A DNA stretch of 64,000 nucleotides from Paenibacillus albus (GCF_003952225.1 NZ_CP034437.1:2060501-2124500), one strand, 5' to 3'. Shown: positions 1 to 9,165, numbered from the stretch's first letter. The notes: a model not told the origin generated them from the sequence alone. A program made the numbers and translations.

Positions 1-2
1 AA

Positions 3-452
3 GATTTCGAACAAGTGGATGCAGGCTGGGGACCGTTCGTCAGCGCGCAGCCGAAGGTGAACAAGACGCATCTGTCGCAGCGGCATGAAGGCTACACGGA
101 CGATACGATTGAAGGGGAATGGTCGCTAAAGACGCTTGATCAGGTGACAGGCGAGCTGCTGCGCACACTGCCTTCAACAGTACGGCTGCTGCCGAACAGC
201 ACCTATCGATTGTCGCTTCATTATAAAGCAGAGCATGAAGGGCAATATTCGATTCTTGTTCGCACGCAAGATGGTGGGGCAGAGCAGGACTTGACCACTG
301 AGCCCTTGCACCAAGGGCAGCATGATTGGGAGGCGGAAGTGACGACTGGGGCATACTCGGATTACTATATTGCCATTATGAGGCATGATAGCAGCCCGGG
401 CTCGCTGGTAATCGATAAGTTTGCGGCGAGCAGGATGGGCGAAATTCAGTAA
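3..452 (+). CDS. C-terminal end of a GH101-like endo-alpha-N-acetylgalactosaminidase (5' end outside window)
   Basis: The open frame runs in from the window edge, so only the last 149 or so residues are seen. The segment DAGWGPFV, then NKTHLSQRH, then DDTIEGEWSLKT, resembles from memory the C-terminal carbohydrate-binding module of GH101 endo-alpha-N-acetylgalactosaminidases, which release the Gal-GalNAc core from Ser/Thr of mucin-type glycoproteins. The rest is a beta-sandwich-like stretch rich in Thr, Ser and aromatic residues, ending at tandem TAA codons. No catalytic residue lies in the window, so the family assignment rests on this terminal module alone. A GTG at 15 is only an internal codon, not a start. 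The gene sits at the head of a sugar-use block with a fucosidase and sugar kinases, which fits glycoprotein degradation. Confidence 0.6.
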   Translation, partial: DFEQVDAGWGPFVSAQPKVNKTHLSQRHEGYTDDTIEGEWSLKTLDQVTGELLRTLPSTVRLLPNSTYRLSLHYKAEHEGQYSILVRTQDGGAEQDLTTEPLHQGQHDWEAEVTTGAYSDYYIAIMRHDSSPGSLVIDKFAASRMGEIQ

Positions 453-595
453 TAATATCCCTATAGATCGTAGTTCTGTCACGCGGATATGAAAGTCGTA
501 CATGCTATAGTGAATGGATAGATTCTAATCGCTAGTGGCACGTAGGCAGAATCCGCAGATGCAGATACAAGGTACAACGAGAAAGGAGACTGGCG

Positions 596-1300
596 ATGCT
601 GCTTGAGGTCATTGCACTAACAGAGGAAGATGCCATGACGGCTTCGCGCTTCGGCGCCGACCGGATTGAGCTTGTTTCCGTGATTGAAGAGGGCGGACTT
701 ACCCCCGATGCCGATGTTATCCGTCAAGTAGCCGAGGTATGCGATATTCCAATGCACATTATGATTCGCCCGCACAGCCGGTCGTTTCATTATTCGGAGG
801 CTGATCTCGCGGAGATGATCCGCTCGATCCAGGAGATTCGGGCGATGCAGCTGCCGAAGCTTGGCGCTTTCGTGCTTGGCGTACTTAACGCTGATCAGAC
901 TGTTAATGAAGAACAGCTGAAGCAGCTGCTTGAAGCTGCTGGAGATGTGCCGGTAACCTTCCATCGCGCATTCGATGAAGTCCGCGACCAAGTGGAAGCG
1001 CTTGATACGCTGATGCATTACCCGCAGATACGCACGGTGCTCACTTCCGGCGGCTTGCCGAATGCGCTGCATGCGAGCAAACAGATTGCTCAGCTCGTCC
1101 GGCAGGTACAAGCGAAGGACTCGGCGCTTGAAATTCTGGCAGGCAGCGGCCTCACAGTAGAAGCGGTGTCCGCGTTCGTGGAGGAGACACAGGTACGCGC
1201 CGTTCATTTTGGCTCAGGCGTTCGCAAGAACGGTTCATCCACTGCACCTATTGATCCAGCTCGGCTTACGGACCTGCGTGCCATTCTGAATCAGCGATAA
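596..1300 (+). CDS. cutC: CutC-family TIM-barrel protein
   Basis: A 234-residue protein of the normal length for the family. It begins LLEVIALTEEDA, has GADRIELV after the first strand, MIRPHSRSFHYS, the CutC hallmark VTFHRAFDE, LTSGG and a closing AGSGLT/HFGSGVR phosphate-binding-like region. The family was named from an E. coli copper-tolerance locus, but its biochemical role is unsettled and the barrel resembles sugar-phosphate enzymes. The ATG is preceded by GAAAGGAG at good spacing. The gene is only 20 bp from a sugar isomerase-like gene and 0.9 kb from a fucosidase, with no copper pump or metallochaperone nearby, so a role in sugar metabolism is a reasonable inference here. Confidence 0.85.
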   Translation: MLLEVIALTEEDAMTASRFGADRIELVSVIEEGGLTPDADVIRQVAEVCDIPMHIMIRPHSRSFHYSEADLAEMIRSIQEIRAMQLPKLGAFVLGVLNADQTVNEEQLKQLLEAAGDVPVTFHRAFDEVRDQVEALDTLMHYPQIRTVLTSGGLPNALHASKQIAQLVRQVQAKDSALEILAGSGLTVEAVSAFVEETQVRAVHFGSGVRKNGSSTAPIDPARLTDLRAILNQR

Positions 1301-1320
1301 TTAACGAGGAGGCAGCTTAG

Positions 1321-2193
1321 ATGAAAATCGGATTAAGTACGTACAGCCTGCTCCCGGCGCTCAAGTCCGGAGAGATGACTGTGCTTGACGTTATTCAGTG
1401 GATCGCCGACAACGGCGGGGAACATATGGAGATGGTACCTTACGGCTACACGCTCGTTGATAACCTGGAGCTTGCAGACGCGGTAAGGGAGAAAGCGAAA
1501 GAAGTGGGCATCGCATTATCCAACTATTCGATGCCTGCGAACTTCGTGCAGCCTACGGAAGAGGAATTCGAGGCGGAGATGGCACGTGTGAAGTCGCACG
1601 TCGATCTCATTCACCGGATGGGCATGAAGCATTTGCGTCATGACGTGACGGCGTTCACGATTCCGAAGGAACAGATGACGATTGCCTGGTTCGAAGAAAG
1701 CTTGCCGCTTATCGTGCGGGGAAGCCGGATTATTGCCGATTACGCCGCTCAGTACGGCATTACGACAACGATCGAGAACCATGGCTTCAGCGTACAGGCG
1801 AGCGACCGTGTGCAGCGCGTGCTGCAAGCCGTTGACCGTCCGAACTTCAAGACGACGCTCGATGTCGGCAACTTCATGTGCGTAGACGAGAATCCGATCA
1901 TCGGCGTCATGAAGAATCTGCCGTATGCTTCTCTCGTTCATTTCAAGGACTTCTACTTCCGTCCGTACGATGCTCCGCCAGGAGGCGGCGATTGGTTCCG
2001 CACTTCTCACGGCAACTACTTGCGCGGCGCAATTGTTGGCCACGGTGAGATCGAAATCCGTAAAATCGTCAAGCTGATCAAGGATTCCGGCTACGACGGC
2101 TTTATTACGGTAGAGTTCGAAGGTATGGAAGAGTGCAAATCCGCATCGAAGATCGCGATGGACAACCTGCGGACGCTTTGGCAGGAAGCATAA
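1321..2193 (+). CDS. Sugar phosphate isomerase/epimerase-like TIM barrel
   Basis: A 290-residue protein of the xylose-isomerase-like AP-endonuclease 2 superfamily. MKIGLSTYSL is the first barrel strand; ENHGFSVQ carries the metal-binding Glu and His, TLDVGNF the Asp, VHFKDFYF the His, and GHGEIEIRKIVKLI with FITVEFEG closes the barrel. These are the usual positions of the divalent-metal ligands in this fold. The likely reaction is isomerisation, epimerisation or dehydration of a free or phosphorylated sugar; the substrate cannot be read from the sequence. GAGGAGGCAGCTTAG precedes the ATG. It lies between the CutC-like and fucosidase genes, so L-fucose or a related sugar is a plausible substrate, by context only. 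Confidence 0.85.
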   Translation: MKIGLSTYSLLPALKSGEMTVLDVIQWIADNGGEHMEMVPYGYTLVDNLELADAVREKAKEVGIALSNYSMPANFVQPTEEEFEAEMARVKSHVDLIHRMGMKHLRHDVTAFTIPKEQMTIAWFEESLPLIVRGSRIIADYAAQYGITTTIENHGFSVQASDRVQRVLQAVDRPNFKTTLDVGNFMCVDENPIIGVMKNLPYASLVHFKDFYFRPYDAPPGGGDWFRTSHGNYLRGAIVGHGEIEIRKIVKLIKDSGYDGFITVEFEGMEECKSASKIAMDNLRTLWQEA

Positions 2194-2226
2194 GACTAAC
2201 CGATTCAAGGAGGCGTTTACGAAGCG

Positions 2227-3495
2227 ATGCAAACCGAGCAGCGTATCATTCCTAGCGCAAAACAGCTGGCATACCAAGAGTTGGAGTTCGGACTCTTCAT
2301 TCATTTTGGATTACGTACGTTCTACGAAGGATATGCAGATTTCGACGAGCGTCCGATGACGACTGCAGCCTTCAATCCCGCGGGCCTTGACTGCGAGCAG
2401 TGGATTCGCACGGCTAAAGAAGCCGGCATGGAGTATGCTGTGCTCACGGCGAAGCATCATGACGGGTTCTCGAATTGGCCTTCGAAGTACAGCAGCTTCA
2501 CGGTCGAAGCTTCACCATGGCGTGACGGACAGGGCGATGTTGTTCGCGAATTCGTGAACGCTTGCCGGAAGTACGATGTGAAACCGGGGCTCTATTATTC
2601 ACCGTACGATGGTTCGGCGGACTTCTATACGCAGGATGCCAAGGCGTACGACGATTACTTCGTCAATCAAATCACGGAGCTGCTCAGCGGCTACGGCGAT
2701 ATCGATATATTATGGTTTGACGGCTGCGGCTCGGAGGACCACACCTATGATTGGCCGCGCATTATCGGCGAGATTCGCCGCATGCAGCCGAACATTCTGA
2801 TCTTCAACATGGGCGATCCCGACTTCCGCTGGATCGGCAACGAAGACGGCATTGCGCCGACTCCTTGCTGGAACGTAGTGGATTCCACGGACTTCTCGAT
2901 CTATACCGACAAGCTGGATGATCTCGGCGAGCAGATGTGGCTGCCGGCGGAATGTGATGTGCAAATGCGCGCGAATGGTTCCACCTGGTTCTACAGCGAT
3001 GCCGACGAGCACATGGTCAAATCTGTCGATGAGCTGATGGGACTCTACTATCTCTCCGTCGGACGCGGCACGAATCTGCTGCTGAACATCGGACCGAACC
3101 GCGAAGGTCTGCTTCCTGCGAAGGACGCAGATCACCTGACGAAGCTCGGCGAAGAGGTTCGCAGACGCTTCGGCAACCCGATTGCTACCGGCTCAGCATG
3201 GGTGCAAGATGGCCGCACTTGGCAGTACAAAGCGGAAGCTTCGCATCTCATCGATCACGTTATTATTGAAGAGGATCTCACTGGCGGCGAACGTGTACGC
3301 CGTTTCACAGTTTCGATCATCTCGGCCAAATCGCATCGCCCGGTTACGATGTACGAAGGCAGCAATATCGGTCACAAAGCCATTATTCGTATTCCTACTG
3401 TAAAAGCAGCCGGCGTCATCGTGGAAGTAACCGAATGTGATGACGAGCCGATTCTTCGCTCCCTCTCGGTGCACTATGCGGGCGGCGACGTTTAA
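2227..3495 (+). CDS. Alpha-L-fucosidase, GH29
   Basis: A 422-residue enzyme that hydrolyses terminal alpha-L-fucosides with retention. The GH29 signatures are in order: FGLFIHFGL near the start, AKHHDGFSNWPSKYS with the substrate-contacting His pair, PGLYYSPYD, and DILWFDGCGSE, in which Asp165 is the expected nucleophile. NLLLNIGPNREGLLP ends the barrel. A roughly 90-residue C-terminal stretch follows. There is no signal peptide, so it should act in the cytoplasm on imported oligosaccharides. AAGGAGG lies 13 nt before the ATG, which is a little long. It is 33 bp after the isomerase-like gene and ends at a strong terminator, so cutC, isomerase and fucosidase are probably one transcript. Confidence 0.92.
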   Translation: MQTEQRIIPSAKQLAYQELEFGLFIHFGLRTFYEGYADFDERPMTTAAFNPAGLDCEQWIRTAKEAGMEYAVLTAKHHDGFSNWPSKYSSFTVEASPWRDGQGDVVREFVNACRKYDVKPGLYYSPYDGSADFYTQDAKAYDDYFVNQITELLSGYGDIDILWFDGCGSEDHTYDWPRIIGEIRRMQPNILIFNMGDPDFRWIGNEDGIAPTPCWNVVDSTDFSIYTDKLDDLGEQMWLPAECDVQMRANGSTWFYSDADEHMVKSVDELMGLYYLSVGRGTNLLLNIGPNREGLLPAKDADHLTKLGEEVRRRFGNPIATGSAWVQDGRTWQYKAEASHLIDHVIIEEDLTGGERVRRFTVSIISAKSHRPVTMYEGSNIGHKAIIRIPTVKAAGVIVEVTECDDEPILRSLSVHYAGGDV

Positions 3496-3524
3496 AAGTG
3501 GCAAGCTTATAATAGGTACAACCC

Positions 3525-3562
3525 AAGCCTGGCAGATTTCATCTGCCGGGCTTTATTTTATT
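3525..3562 (+). terminator. Rho-independent terminator after the fucosidase operon
   Basis: A 13-bp stem (AAGCCTGGCAGAT paired with ATCTGCCGGGCTT, one G-U pair) with a three-base TTC loop, followed by TATTTTATT. It lies 30 bp past the fucosidase stop and ends the cutC-isomerase-fucosidase transcript. Confidence 0.85.
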
Positions 3563-3599
3563 GAAGTATAGTTAATGAAGAGAGGAGGGGATCGGCGAA

Positions 3600-4718
3600 G
3601 TGAGAAATCGAAGGAGGCTGTTGGTATTAGCGATCGCGACGCTGGTGTTATTACTAGCAGTGGTTGCGACACCTGTTATCCAACATTGGCAGAGTGGCAG
3701 CGATGCTTCTGAAGCAATTGACCCGCATGAGCTCGGGTTCAACACGCAGGAGCCCTACTTTGCTCAGGAAGACGAGCTTAACCGCTTGTATGATCAAGTT
3801 CGAAGCACTGGCACACAGTGGGTGCGGGTCACCTTGTTCTGGGATTTGATGGAGCAGGTGAAGGGCAGCATCGATTGGACGCAGGCAGATCTCATTCTTG
3901 ATACGGCTGCAGCCAAAGGACTGAAGGTCGTGCTTGTTATACGCTCGGCACCTTCGTGGGCTGCTGACGGCGCAGATACATCCCTGCACAATTATATGCC
4001 TACGGATGGAGAGGCATATGGGCTTTTCTGCTATGAGGTCACTAAGCGATATTTGAAGTCAGCCGTACCGCTAGTCTTCGAGCTTGGCAATGAAGAGAAC
4101 ATGCAGTTCTTCAATATGCCGGAGGTTGATGCTGCTAAATATACGACCACCATGCTAATCCCAGGATCGGAGGGCATCCGCAGGGCGGCGAAGGAGCTTG
4201 GTGCCGTGCGTCCGCTTGTGCTCGTTGGCGGCTTCGCGCCAGTTGAGCCCACCTATGTTCCAAACAGTGTCCGGCCGCTTGATTTCATGAAGGCAATCTA
4301 TGATAACGGTGGGCGAGGTTATTTTGACTCGATTGCTTATCATCCGTATACGTATGAGTCCGAGCCGTCTAGCAGCCATTGGACTTTTAGCGAGCTGGCA
4401 AGTCTTGTCGACCTCATGAATAGCTATGGCGATATGCAGCGCAAAATCTGGGCTACCGAAGTGGGCTTTGCCACTGGAAGCGGCGAAGGGGAAGTAAGCG
4501 AGGAGGATCAAGCAGAATTCACGGGTGCGGCGGTTGATGTCTGGTATAGCTTGCCTTACGCTGGACCGATGCTCTGGTATGAGCTTGTGGATAATACCTC
4601 CGACGATGATGCCAACCGGGAGAACAGATTCGGGTTGCTGCACAGCGATGCCAATTGGACACCTAAGCCGGCATACGACGTTCTAGTGGAGAAGATTCGT
4701 TCATTTCATGTGAAGTGA
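3600..4718 (+). CDS. Membrane-anchored or secreted clan-A glycoside hydrolase (GH39/GH5-like)
   Basis: A 372-residue protein with a positively charged N-terminus and one hydrophobic segment (about residues 6-27), which could be an uncleaved anchor or a signal peptide. The rest looks like a retaining (beta/alpha)8 hydrolase: WVRVTLFWDLME on an early strand, FELGNEENMQFF with NE as the acid/base pair, SIAYHPYTYE, and KIWATEVGFATG with Glu as the likely nucleophile, then GPMLWYELVDN and KPAYDVL, as in GH39 and GH5-type proteins. The substrate is unknown. It starts with GTG preceded by AGAGGAGGGG. It is separated by a terminator from the fucosidase operon and probably has its own promoter. Confidence 0.75.
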   Translation: MRNRRRLLVLAIATLVLLLAVVATPVIQHWQSGSDASEAIDPHELGFNTQEPYFAQEDELNRLYDQVRSTGTQWVRVTLFWDLMEQVKGSIDWTQADLILDTAAAKGLKVVLVIRSAPSWAADGADTSLHNYMPTDGEAYGLFCYEVTKRYLKSAVPLVFELGNEENMQFFNMPEVDAAKYTTTMLIPGSEGIRRAAKELGAVRPLVLVGGFAPVEPTYVPNSVRPLDFMKAIYDNGGRGYFDSIAYHPYTYESEPSSSHWTFSELASLVDLMNSYGDMQRKIWATEVGFATGSGEGEVSEEDQAEFTGAAVDVWYSLPYAGPMLWYELVDNTSDDDANRENRFGLLHSDANWTPKPAYDVLVEKIRSFHVK

Positions 4719-4787
4719 TCGAGCCAATGGAGCTGGCGAATGTGGTAAACTTATCCTAATTTATGATAGAAAGCGGTGGATATGGGG

Positions 4788-5354
4788 ATGCCGATTCACA
4801 TTGCTTTGCTGCGCGGCATTAATGTCGGCGGGAAGAACAAGATCAAGATGGCGGAGCTGCGCGAGGCGCTGGAAGCAAGCGGGTTTGCGCGGGTGCAGAC
4901 GTATATTCAGAGCGGCAACATATTGTTCGAGTCGGATCAGAAGGAACCGGAGCTGTGCCGTCAGATTGAGCAGGTGATCGAAAGTTCGTTCGGGCTGTCC
5001 ATTCGAGTCATTATTCGCTCTGCGGCGGAGCTTGCGCACATCGCGGAGAACTGTCCGTTCACGGACAAGCAAGTGGCGCAGGCGGAAGCCTCCTGCGAAG
5101 GGGAGTGCTTGTACGTGTCGATGATGCTGGAAGCTCCGAAGCCAGATAAACTCAGCAAGCTGGAAGCATTCGATGCCGGCGCGGACCAGTGGACGCTTGT
5201 CGGCCGCGATCTGTATCTGCTATTCGCCGAAAGTGTTCGTAACTCCAAGCTCGCCGTTCAAGCGGACAAGCTGAGTCCGCCTACGACGGTGCGCAACTGG
5301 AATACCGTGAACAAGCTGGTCTCATTGGCGCGTGAAATGGAGGGACAAGCATGA
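4788..5354 (+). CDS. DUF1697 family protein
   Basis: About 188 residues. The N-terminus (IALLRGINVGGKNKIKM) and YIQSGNILFES are the signatures of the DUF1697 family, small alpha/beta proteins of unknown biochemical role that are common in Firmicutes. The conserved end LSPPTTVRNWNTVNKL is also present. I place the start at the ATG at 4788 because GGTGG lies 8 nt upstream and family members start just before the IALLRGIN strand; the GTG at 4776 and ATG at 4782 are in-frame alternatives. The stop overlaps the start of the gamma-glutamyltransferase gene (ATGA), so the two are translationally coupled, an arrangement I cannot explain functionally. Confidence 0.85.
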   Translation: MPIHIALLRGINVGGKNKIKMAELREALEASGFARVQTYIQSGNILFESDQKEPELCRQIEQVIESSFGLSIRVIIRSAAELAHIAENCPFTDKQVAQAEASCEGECLYVSMMLEAPKPDKLSKLEAFDAGADQWTLVGRDLYLLFAESVRNSKLAVQADKLSPPTTVRNWNTVNKLVSLAREMEGQA

Positions 5355-7021
5355 ATATGGACAAGGACATGAACATGGACATGAGCATGGACATGAATTA
5401 TGACTTGACGCATTATCCGTACGCGTCTAGAAGAACGGCGACTATAGCACGTAATGGCATGGTCGCAACCTCGCAGCCGCTTGCTTCGCAGGCAGGACTT
5501 CGCGTCCTGCAGCAAGGCGGAAATGCCATCGACGCGGCAATAGCTGCGGCAGCTTGTCTCACCGTTGTCGAGCCGACCTCGAACGGCATCGGCGGGGATG
5601 CGTTCGCAATTCTATGGTATAAAGGCCAAATGTATGGTCTTAACGCAAGCGGCGCCGCGCCTTCAATGCTGACGCTTGATGCCGTTCGGCAGCGCGGCTA
5701 CGCGGGAGAGATGCCGGCAAGCGGCTGGCTGCCGGTCACCGTCCCTGGTGCGCCTGGCGCATGGGCAAGCTTGTCCGAACGGTTCGGCAAGCTGCCGTTC
5801 GCGCAGCTGCTGGAGCCAGCCATCGAATATGCAGATGGCGGGTATCCCGTTAGCCCGGAGCTCAGCATCAAGTGGGAGCGGGCGCATCAGGTATGGAAGG
5901 CGCGGTGCGAGAGCAGCGCAGAGGGTGTGAGTGGCGTCTATGACGAGTGGTTCCGCGTCTTCGCGCCGAATGGAAGAGCACCGAAGCCGGGAGAGATGTG
6001 GCGCTCGGAGGGCCATGCGCTCGCGCTTCGCGAGATTGCCGCGACGAAGGGCGAGTCGTTCTACCGCGGCGAGCTCGCGGAACGAATCGACCGCTATGCG
6101 CGGGAGAGCGGAGGCCTGCTGCGCAAAGAAGATCTAGCGGCGTTCCAGCCGGAATGGGTGCAGCCGCTCTCGGTCAACTACCGCGGCTACGACGTGTGGG
6201 AGCTGCCGCCGAACGGACAAGGGCTCGTCGCGCTGATGGCGCTGAATGTACTCGGCGGCATTCCGCTCGGCGACAAAGACAGCGTGGAGACCTATCACGC
6301 CCAGATCGAATCGCTCAAGCTGGCTTTCGCGGACGGATTGCATTACATCACCGATCCGGCGCGAATGAGCGTCAGCGCAGAAGAGCTGCTGTCGCAGCAG
6401 TATGCCGCGCAGCGAAGAAGCTTGATCGGCGCGGAGGCGCTCATGCCGGAGCCGGGCGAGCTGCCTAAGGGCGGCACGGTCTACTTGGCTGCTGCCGACG
6501 GGGAAGGCAATATGATCTCCTTCATTCAGAGCAATTATAACGGCTTCGGCTCTGGCGTCGTTGTGCCGGGGACCGGCATCAGTCTGCAGAACAGAGGGCA
6601 TTCGTTCTCGCTTGACCCTGCACATGCGAACGTGCTCGAGCCGGGCAAACGGCCTTATCATACCATTATTCCGGGCTTCCTCACGAAAGACGGCGAGCCG
6701 ATCGGCCCGTTCGGCGTCATGGGCGCATTCATGCAGCCGCAAGGGCATTTGCAGGTGATCTCGAATTTGATCGACTATAAGCTGAACCCGCAGGCTGCCC
6801 TTGATGCGCCGAGGTGGCAGTGGACCAAAGGCAAGCAAGTGCTTGTAGAAACGGAAGTACCGCCCGCTATCGCAATGGGGCTTCAAGATCGCGGTCATCT
6901 CATTCAAGTGATGGCGGACCGTAAGGCATTTGGCTGCGGACAAGTCATCTGGCGGGAGCCGAGCGGCGTATTGATTGGCGGGACAGAACCACGAACGGAC
7001 GGCTGCATAGCTTCATGGTAA
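5351..7021 (+). CDS. Gamma-glutamyltransferase family protein (cytoplasmic type)
   Basis: A 556-residue Ntn-hydrolase proenzyme. Family features: NGMVATSQPLASQAG at the start of the core, GGNAIDAAIAAAACLTVVEPTSNGIGGD, PVTVPGAPGAWASL, then the self-cleavage site KGGTVYLAAADGEGN, where Thr376 should become the N-terminal nucleophile of the small subunit, and NRGHSFSLDPAHAN. It lacks a signal peptide, unlike secreted Ggt, so it is closer to YwrD-type intracellular members; transfer or hydrolysis of gamma-glutamyl groups is assumed. The first 16 codons encode a Met/Asp/Asn repeat (NMDKDMNMDMSMDMN) with several possible ATG starts. It overlaps the DUF1697 stop by four bases. Confidence 0.88.
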   Translation: MNMDKDMNMDMSMDMNYDLTHYPYASRRTATIARNGMVATSQPLASQAGLRVLQQGGNAIDAAIAAAACLTVVEPTSNGIGGDAFAILWYKGQMYGLNASGAAPSMLTLDAVRQRGYAGEMPASGWLPVTVPGAPGAWASLSERFGKLPFAQLLEPAIEYADGGYPVSPELSIKWERAHQVWKARCESSAEGVSGVYDEWFRVFAPNGRAPKPGEMWRSEGHALALREIAATKGESFYRGELAERIDRYARESGGLLRKEDLAAFQPEWVQPLSVNYRGYDVWELPPNGQGLVALMALNVLGGIPLGDKDSVETYHAQIESLKLAFADGLHYITDPARMSVSAEELLSQQYAAQRRSLIGAEALMPEPGELPKGGTVYLAAADGEGNMISFIQSNYNGFGSGVVVPGTGISLQNRGHSFSLDPAHANVLEPGKRPYHTIIPGFLTKDGEPIGPFGVMGAFMQPQGHLQVISNLIDYKLNPQAALDAPRWQWTKGKQVLVETEVPPAIAMGLQDRGHLIQVMADRKAFGCGQVIWREPSGVLIGGTEPRTDGCIASW

Positions 7022-7054
7022 TTGCGGCGATATTGAGGGGAGACATGTAGCCAG

Positions 7055-8233
7055 ATGATTGAACATACACACAAGCAACAATTGGCGGAACCGATCTGGT
7101 TCCTGCAAGAAGCAGCGCTTATCGCAGCGAATGAATGGCTGCAGCTTCCGGCAGATGCGTTTAGCGCACTCACAACAGCAGCTGCAGAGATACGCGCAGA
7201 TGAAGCGCTGAGCAAGCTGGCGCAGGAAGGACGCGCGCTGCTGTTCCCCGAGGACGGGGCTGAAATTAGCGCTTACCGCCCGGAAGTATCCGAATGGATC
7301 AAACGCACGGGTAATAAAGCGGCGCAGTTCATTCCGCTTGTCCTCATCAGCGGGCTGCCGCGAACGATTGAACAGTATGAACGCTCCGGCATCCCGGCAG
7401 AGGTGCTCGTCCATACGCTGAGCGATTTGAAGCTGTGGATGGAGCATTACTACCGCAAGCACGGCAGCTGGGGCACCGACATTATGTGGCTTCATCATCA
7501 TTTGACGTTCCATCTGTTCCGCCTCGGAAGGCTGCAGTTCTGCCGAAGCCGCTTCAACGGACATATGGTCGTACTGCGCAATACGCAAACTAGCGAGGTC
7601 GTTGTTATGGCAGAGGGCGGCATCAGCTTCCGCAGCGATGGACTTATCGACGGCACCGGCGGGCGGTTCGAAGCCTCTGACAACGGAGGCGATGCTTGGC
7701 AGTCGGAGCTCCAGCTCGACGATGCAGGTATTCGCGGGCATCGCATCGATGCAGACGGTTATGCGAGCAAAGCACAGACGGTCCTGTCGCCTCGCGAGGA
7801 TTGGGAGATCCTTCTTCGAGACGGCGATGCCGTTCTCGATATTCATATCGCGGCCGACGGTAAGCTGGACATTCGCGAATCCGCCGAATCACTGCGCGAG
7901 GCGGGCAGCTTCTTCGCGCGGTACTTCCCGGAGGGAGGCTTCCGCGCTTATGTATGCACCTCATGGCTGCTTGATTCGCAGTTTAGGCAGCTGCTGGCGC
8001 CAACTCAGAATATCGTTCAGTTCTTGAACGGGTTCAGACTCTTCCCTTCCGTGAACGATGGCACGGAAGGGCTGAAGCGTATCTTCGATGGGCAATTATA
8101 CGCGGACTGGGCGGATGCGCCGCAGGATACCTCGCTTCGCCGTATCGTTCGGCAGCATATGATGGGCGGGCAAGGGCTGCGCGATATGGGCGGGGTTATT
8201 TTGCCGGATGACGCTGTGTGGCAGCAGCTTTAG
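7055..8233 (+). CDS. Acyltransferase-domain protein, GNAT-like (DUF5596-type N-terminal region)
   Basis: A 392-residue protein. From memory it matches the two-domain NAT_N/GNAT_C family found in Clostridia and Paenibacilli: an alpha-helical N-terminal half including WGTDIMWLHHHLTFHLFRLGRLQF, and a C-terminal half with IHIAADGKLD, FPEGGFRAYVCTSWLLD and FLNGFRLF. Members are annotated as acyltransferases by fold; no substrate is established. There is no signal peptide. A GAGGGGAGA ribosome site lies upstream of the ATG. It sits 33 bp after the gamma-glutamyltransferase gene in the same direction and may be co-transcribed with it. Confidence 0.65.
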   Translation: MIEHTHKQQLAEPIWFLQEAALIAANEWLQLPADAFSALTTAAAEIRADEALSKLAQEGRALLFPEDGAEISAYRPEVSEWIKRTGNKAAQFIPLVLISGLPRTIEQYERSGIPAEVLVHTLSDLKLWMEHYYRKHGSWGTDIMWLHHHLTFHLFRLGRLQFCRSRFNGHMVVLRNTQTSEVVVMAEGGISFRSDGLIDGTGGRFEASDNGGDAWQSELQLDDAGIRGHRIDADGYASKAQTVLSPREDWEILLRDGDAVLDIHIAADGKLDIRESAESLREAGSFFARYFPEGGFRAYVCTSWLLDSQFRQLLAPTQNIVQFLNGFRLFPSVNDGTEGLKRIFDGQLYADWADAPQDTSLRRIVRQHMMGGQGLRDMGGVILPDDAVWQQL

Positions 8234-8304
8234 GTAGCTGTTCGTTTATGTTAGAATTAGCGAATTAGAAATATATGAACACCTAAGAGAGGTATCTATT
8301 CTAC

Positions 8305-9081
8305 ATGCTGCCATTACAACGAAAACAAGCGGTGCTGAGCTACCTGGCCCAGCGCGGCGCCGCAACGATGAAGGAATTGAGCGATCATTTTGACGTGTCG
8401 GAGATGACGATTCGCCGCGATTTGAATTTGCTCGAGCAGGAGCTGCGCGTAACGCGCTCGCACGGCGGCGTCGTCTACAATGATACAAGTCCGGCGGCGG
8501 ACGAGCCGGATCTGGCAACGAAGCTCGCGAACAACGGGGATGTGAAGGACAAGCTGGCAGCTTATGCGGCAGAGCGGTTTGTTAGCAGCTCCTCGGTTAA
8601 TATATTCGAGAACGGTACGACCGTTTCGCGCATGGCGGACTATTTGGGCGCTTATGACAACTTGACGCTGCTTACGAACGGGCTCGACACGCTGGGCCGG
8701 ATTCGTCCGCTCGCGGCGAAGAAGCATACGATCATTAGCTGCGGCGGCATGCTGCGCGAAGTATCAGGTACATTCGTCGGCCCTGTGGCGGAGGAGTTCT
8801 TCAGACGCTACCACGCAGATACGTTGTTCCTGTCCGCATTAGGCTATTCCCATGAGGAGGGCTTCACGGACCCGAATCTAATGGATACGCAGGTGAAGAA
8901 AGCGATGATGAGCTGCGCAGAGAAAGTCGTTATTTTGCTCGATTCCTCGAAGATCGGCAAGCGGTTCTTCTCTACCGTTGCGCGCCTTGGCGACATTCAT
9001 GCCTTCATTACAGATGATCGAATTACAGCAGCGGATAGGCAGATCATTGAAGAGGGCGGGGCAGAGCTGCATATCGTCTAA
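8305..9081 (+). CDS. DeoR-family transcriptional regulator of sugar metabolism
   Basis: 258 residues. The N-terminal DeoR winged helix is complete: RKQAVLSYLAQRGAATMKEL, then VSEMTIRRDLNLLEQE and VTRSHGGVV. The C-terminal sensor domain has the ribose-isomerase-like elements ENGTTVSRMADYL, LTLLTNGLDT, SCGGMLREVSGTFVG and ILLDSSKIGKR, where sugar phosphates bind. By family it should repress nearby sugar genes and release DNA on a phosphorylated sugar. The adjacent mannose-6-phosphate isomerase and ROK kinase genes are the obvious candidate targets; I did not find a convincing operator. Confidence 0.9.
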   Translation: MLPLQRKQAVLSYLAQRGAATMKELSDHFDVSEMTIRRDLNLLEQELRVTRSHGGVVYNDTSPAADEPDLATKLANNGDVKDKLAAYAAERFVSSSSVNIFENGTTVSRMADYLGAYDNLTLLTNGLDTLGRIRPLAAKKHTIISCGGMLREVSGTFVGPVAEEFFRRYHADTLFLSALGYSHEEGFTDPNLMDTQVKKAMMSCAEKVVILLDSSKIGKRFFSTVARLGDIHAFITDDRITAADRQIIEEGGAELHIV

Positions 9082-9165
9082 TTCTTCCTTCTTTTCGCAA
9101 TGTCCAATTATGTTCATTTGTGTTATATTGTGAAATAAATATGACATGAAGGAGCTGGACTTTGC

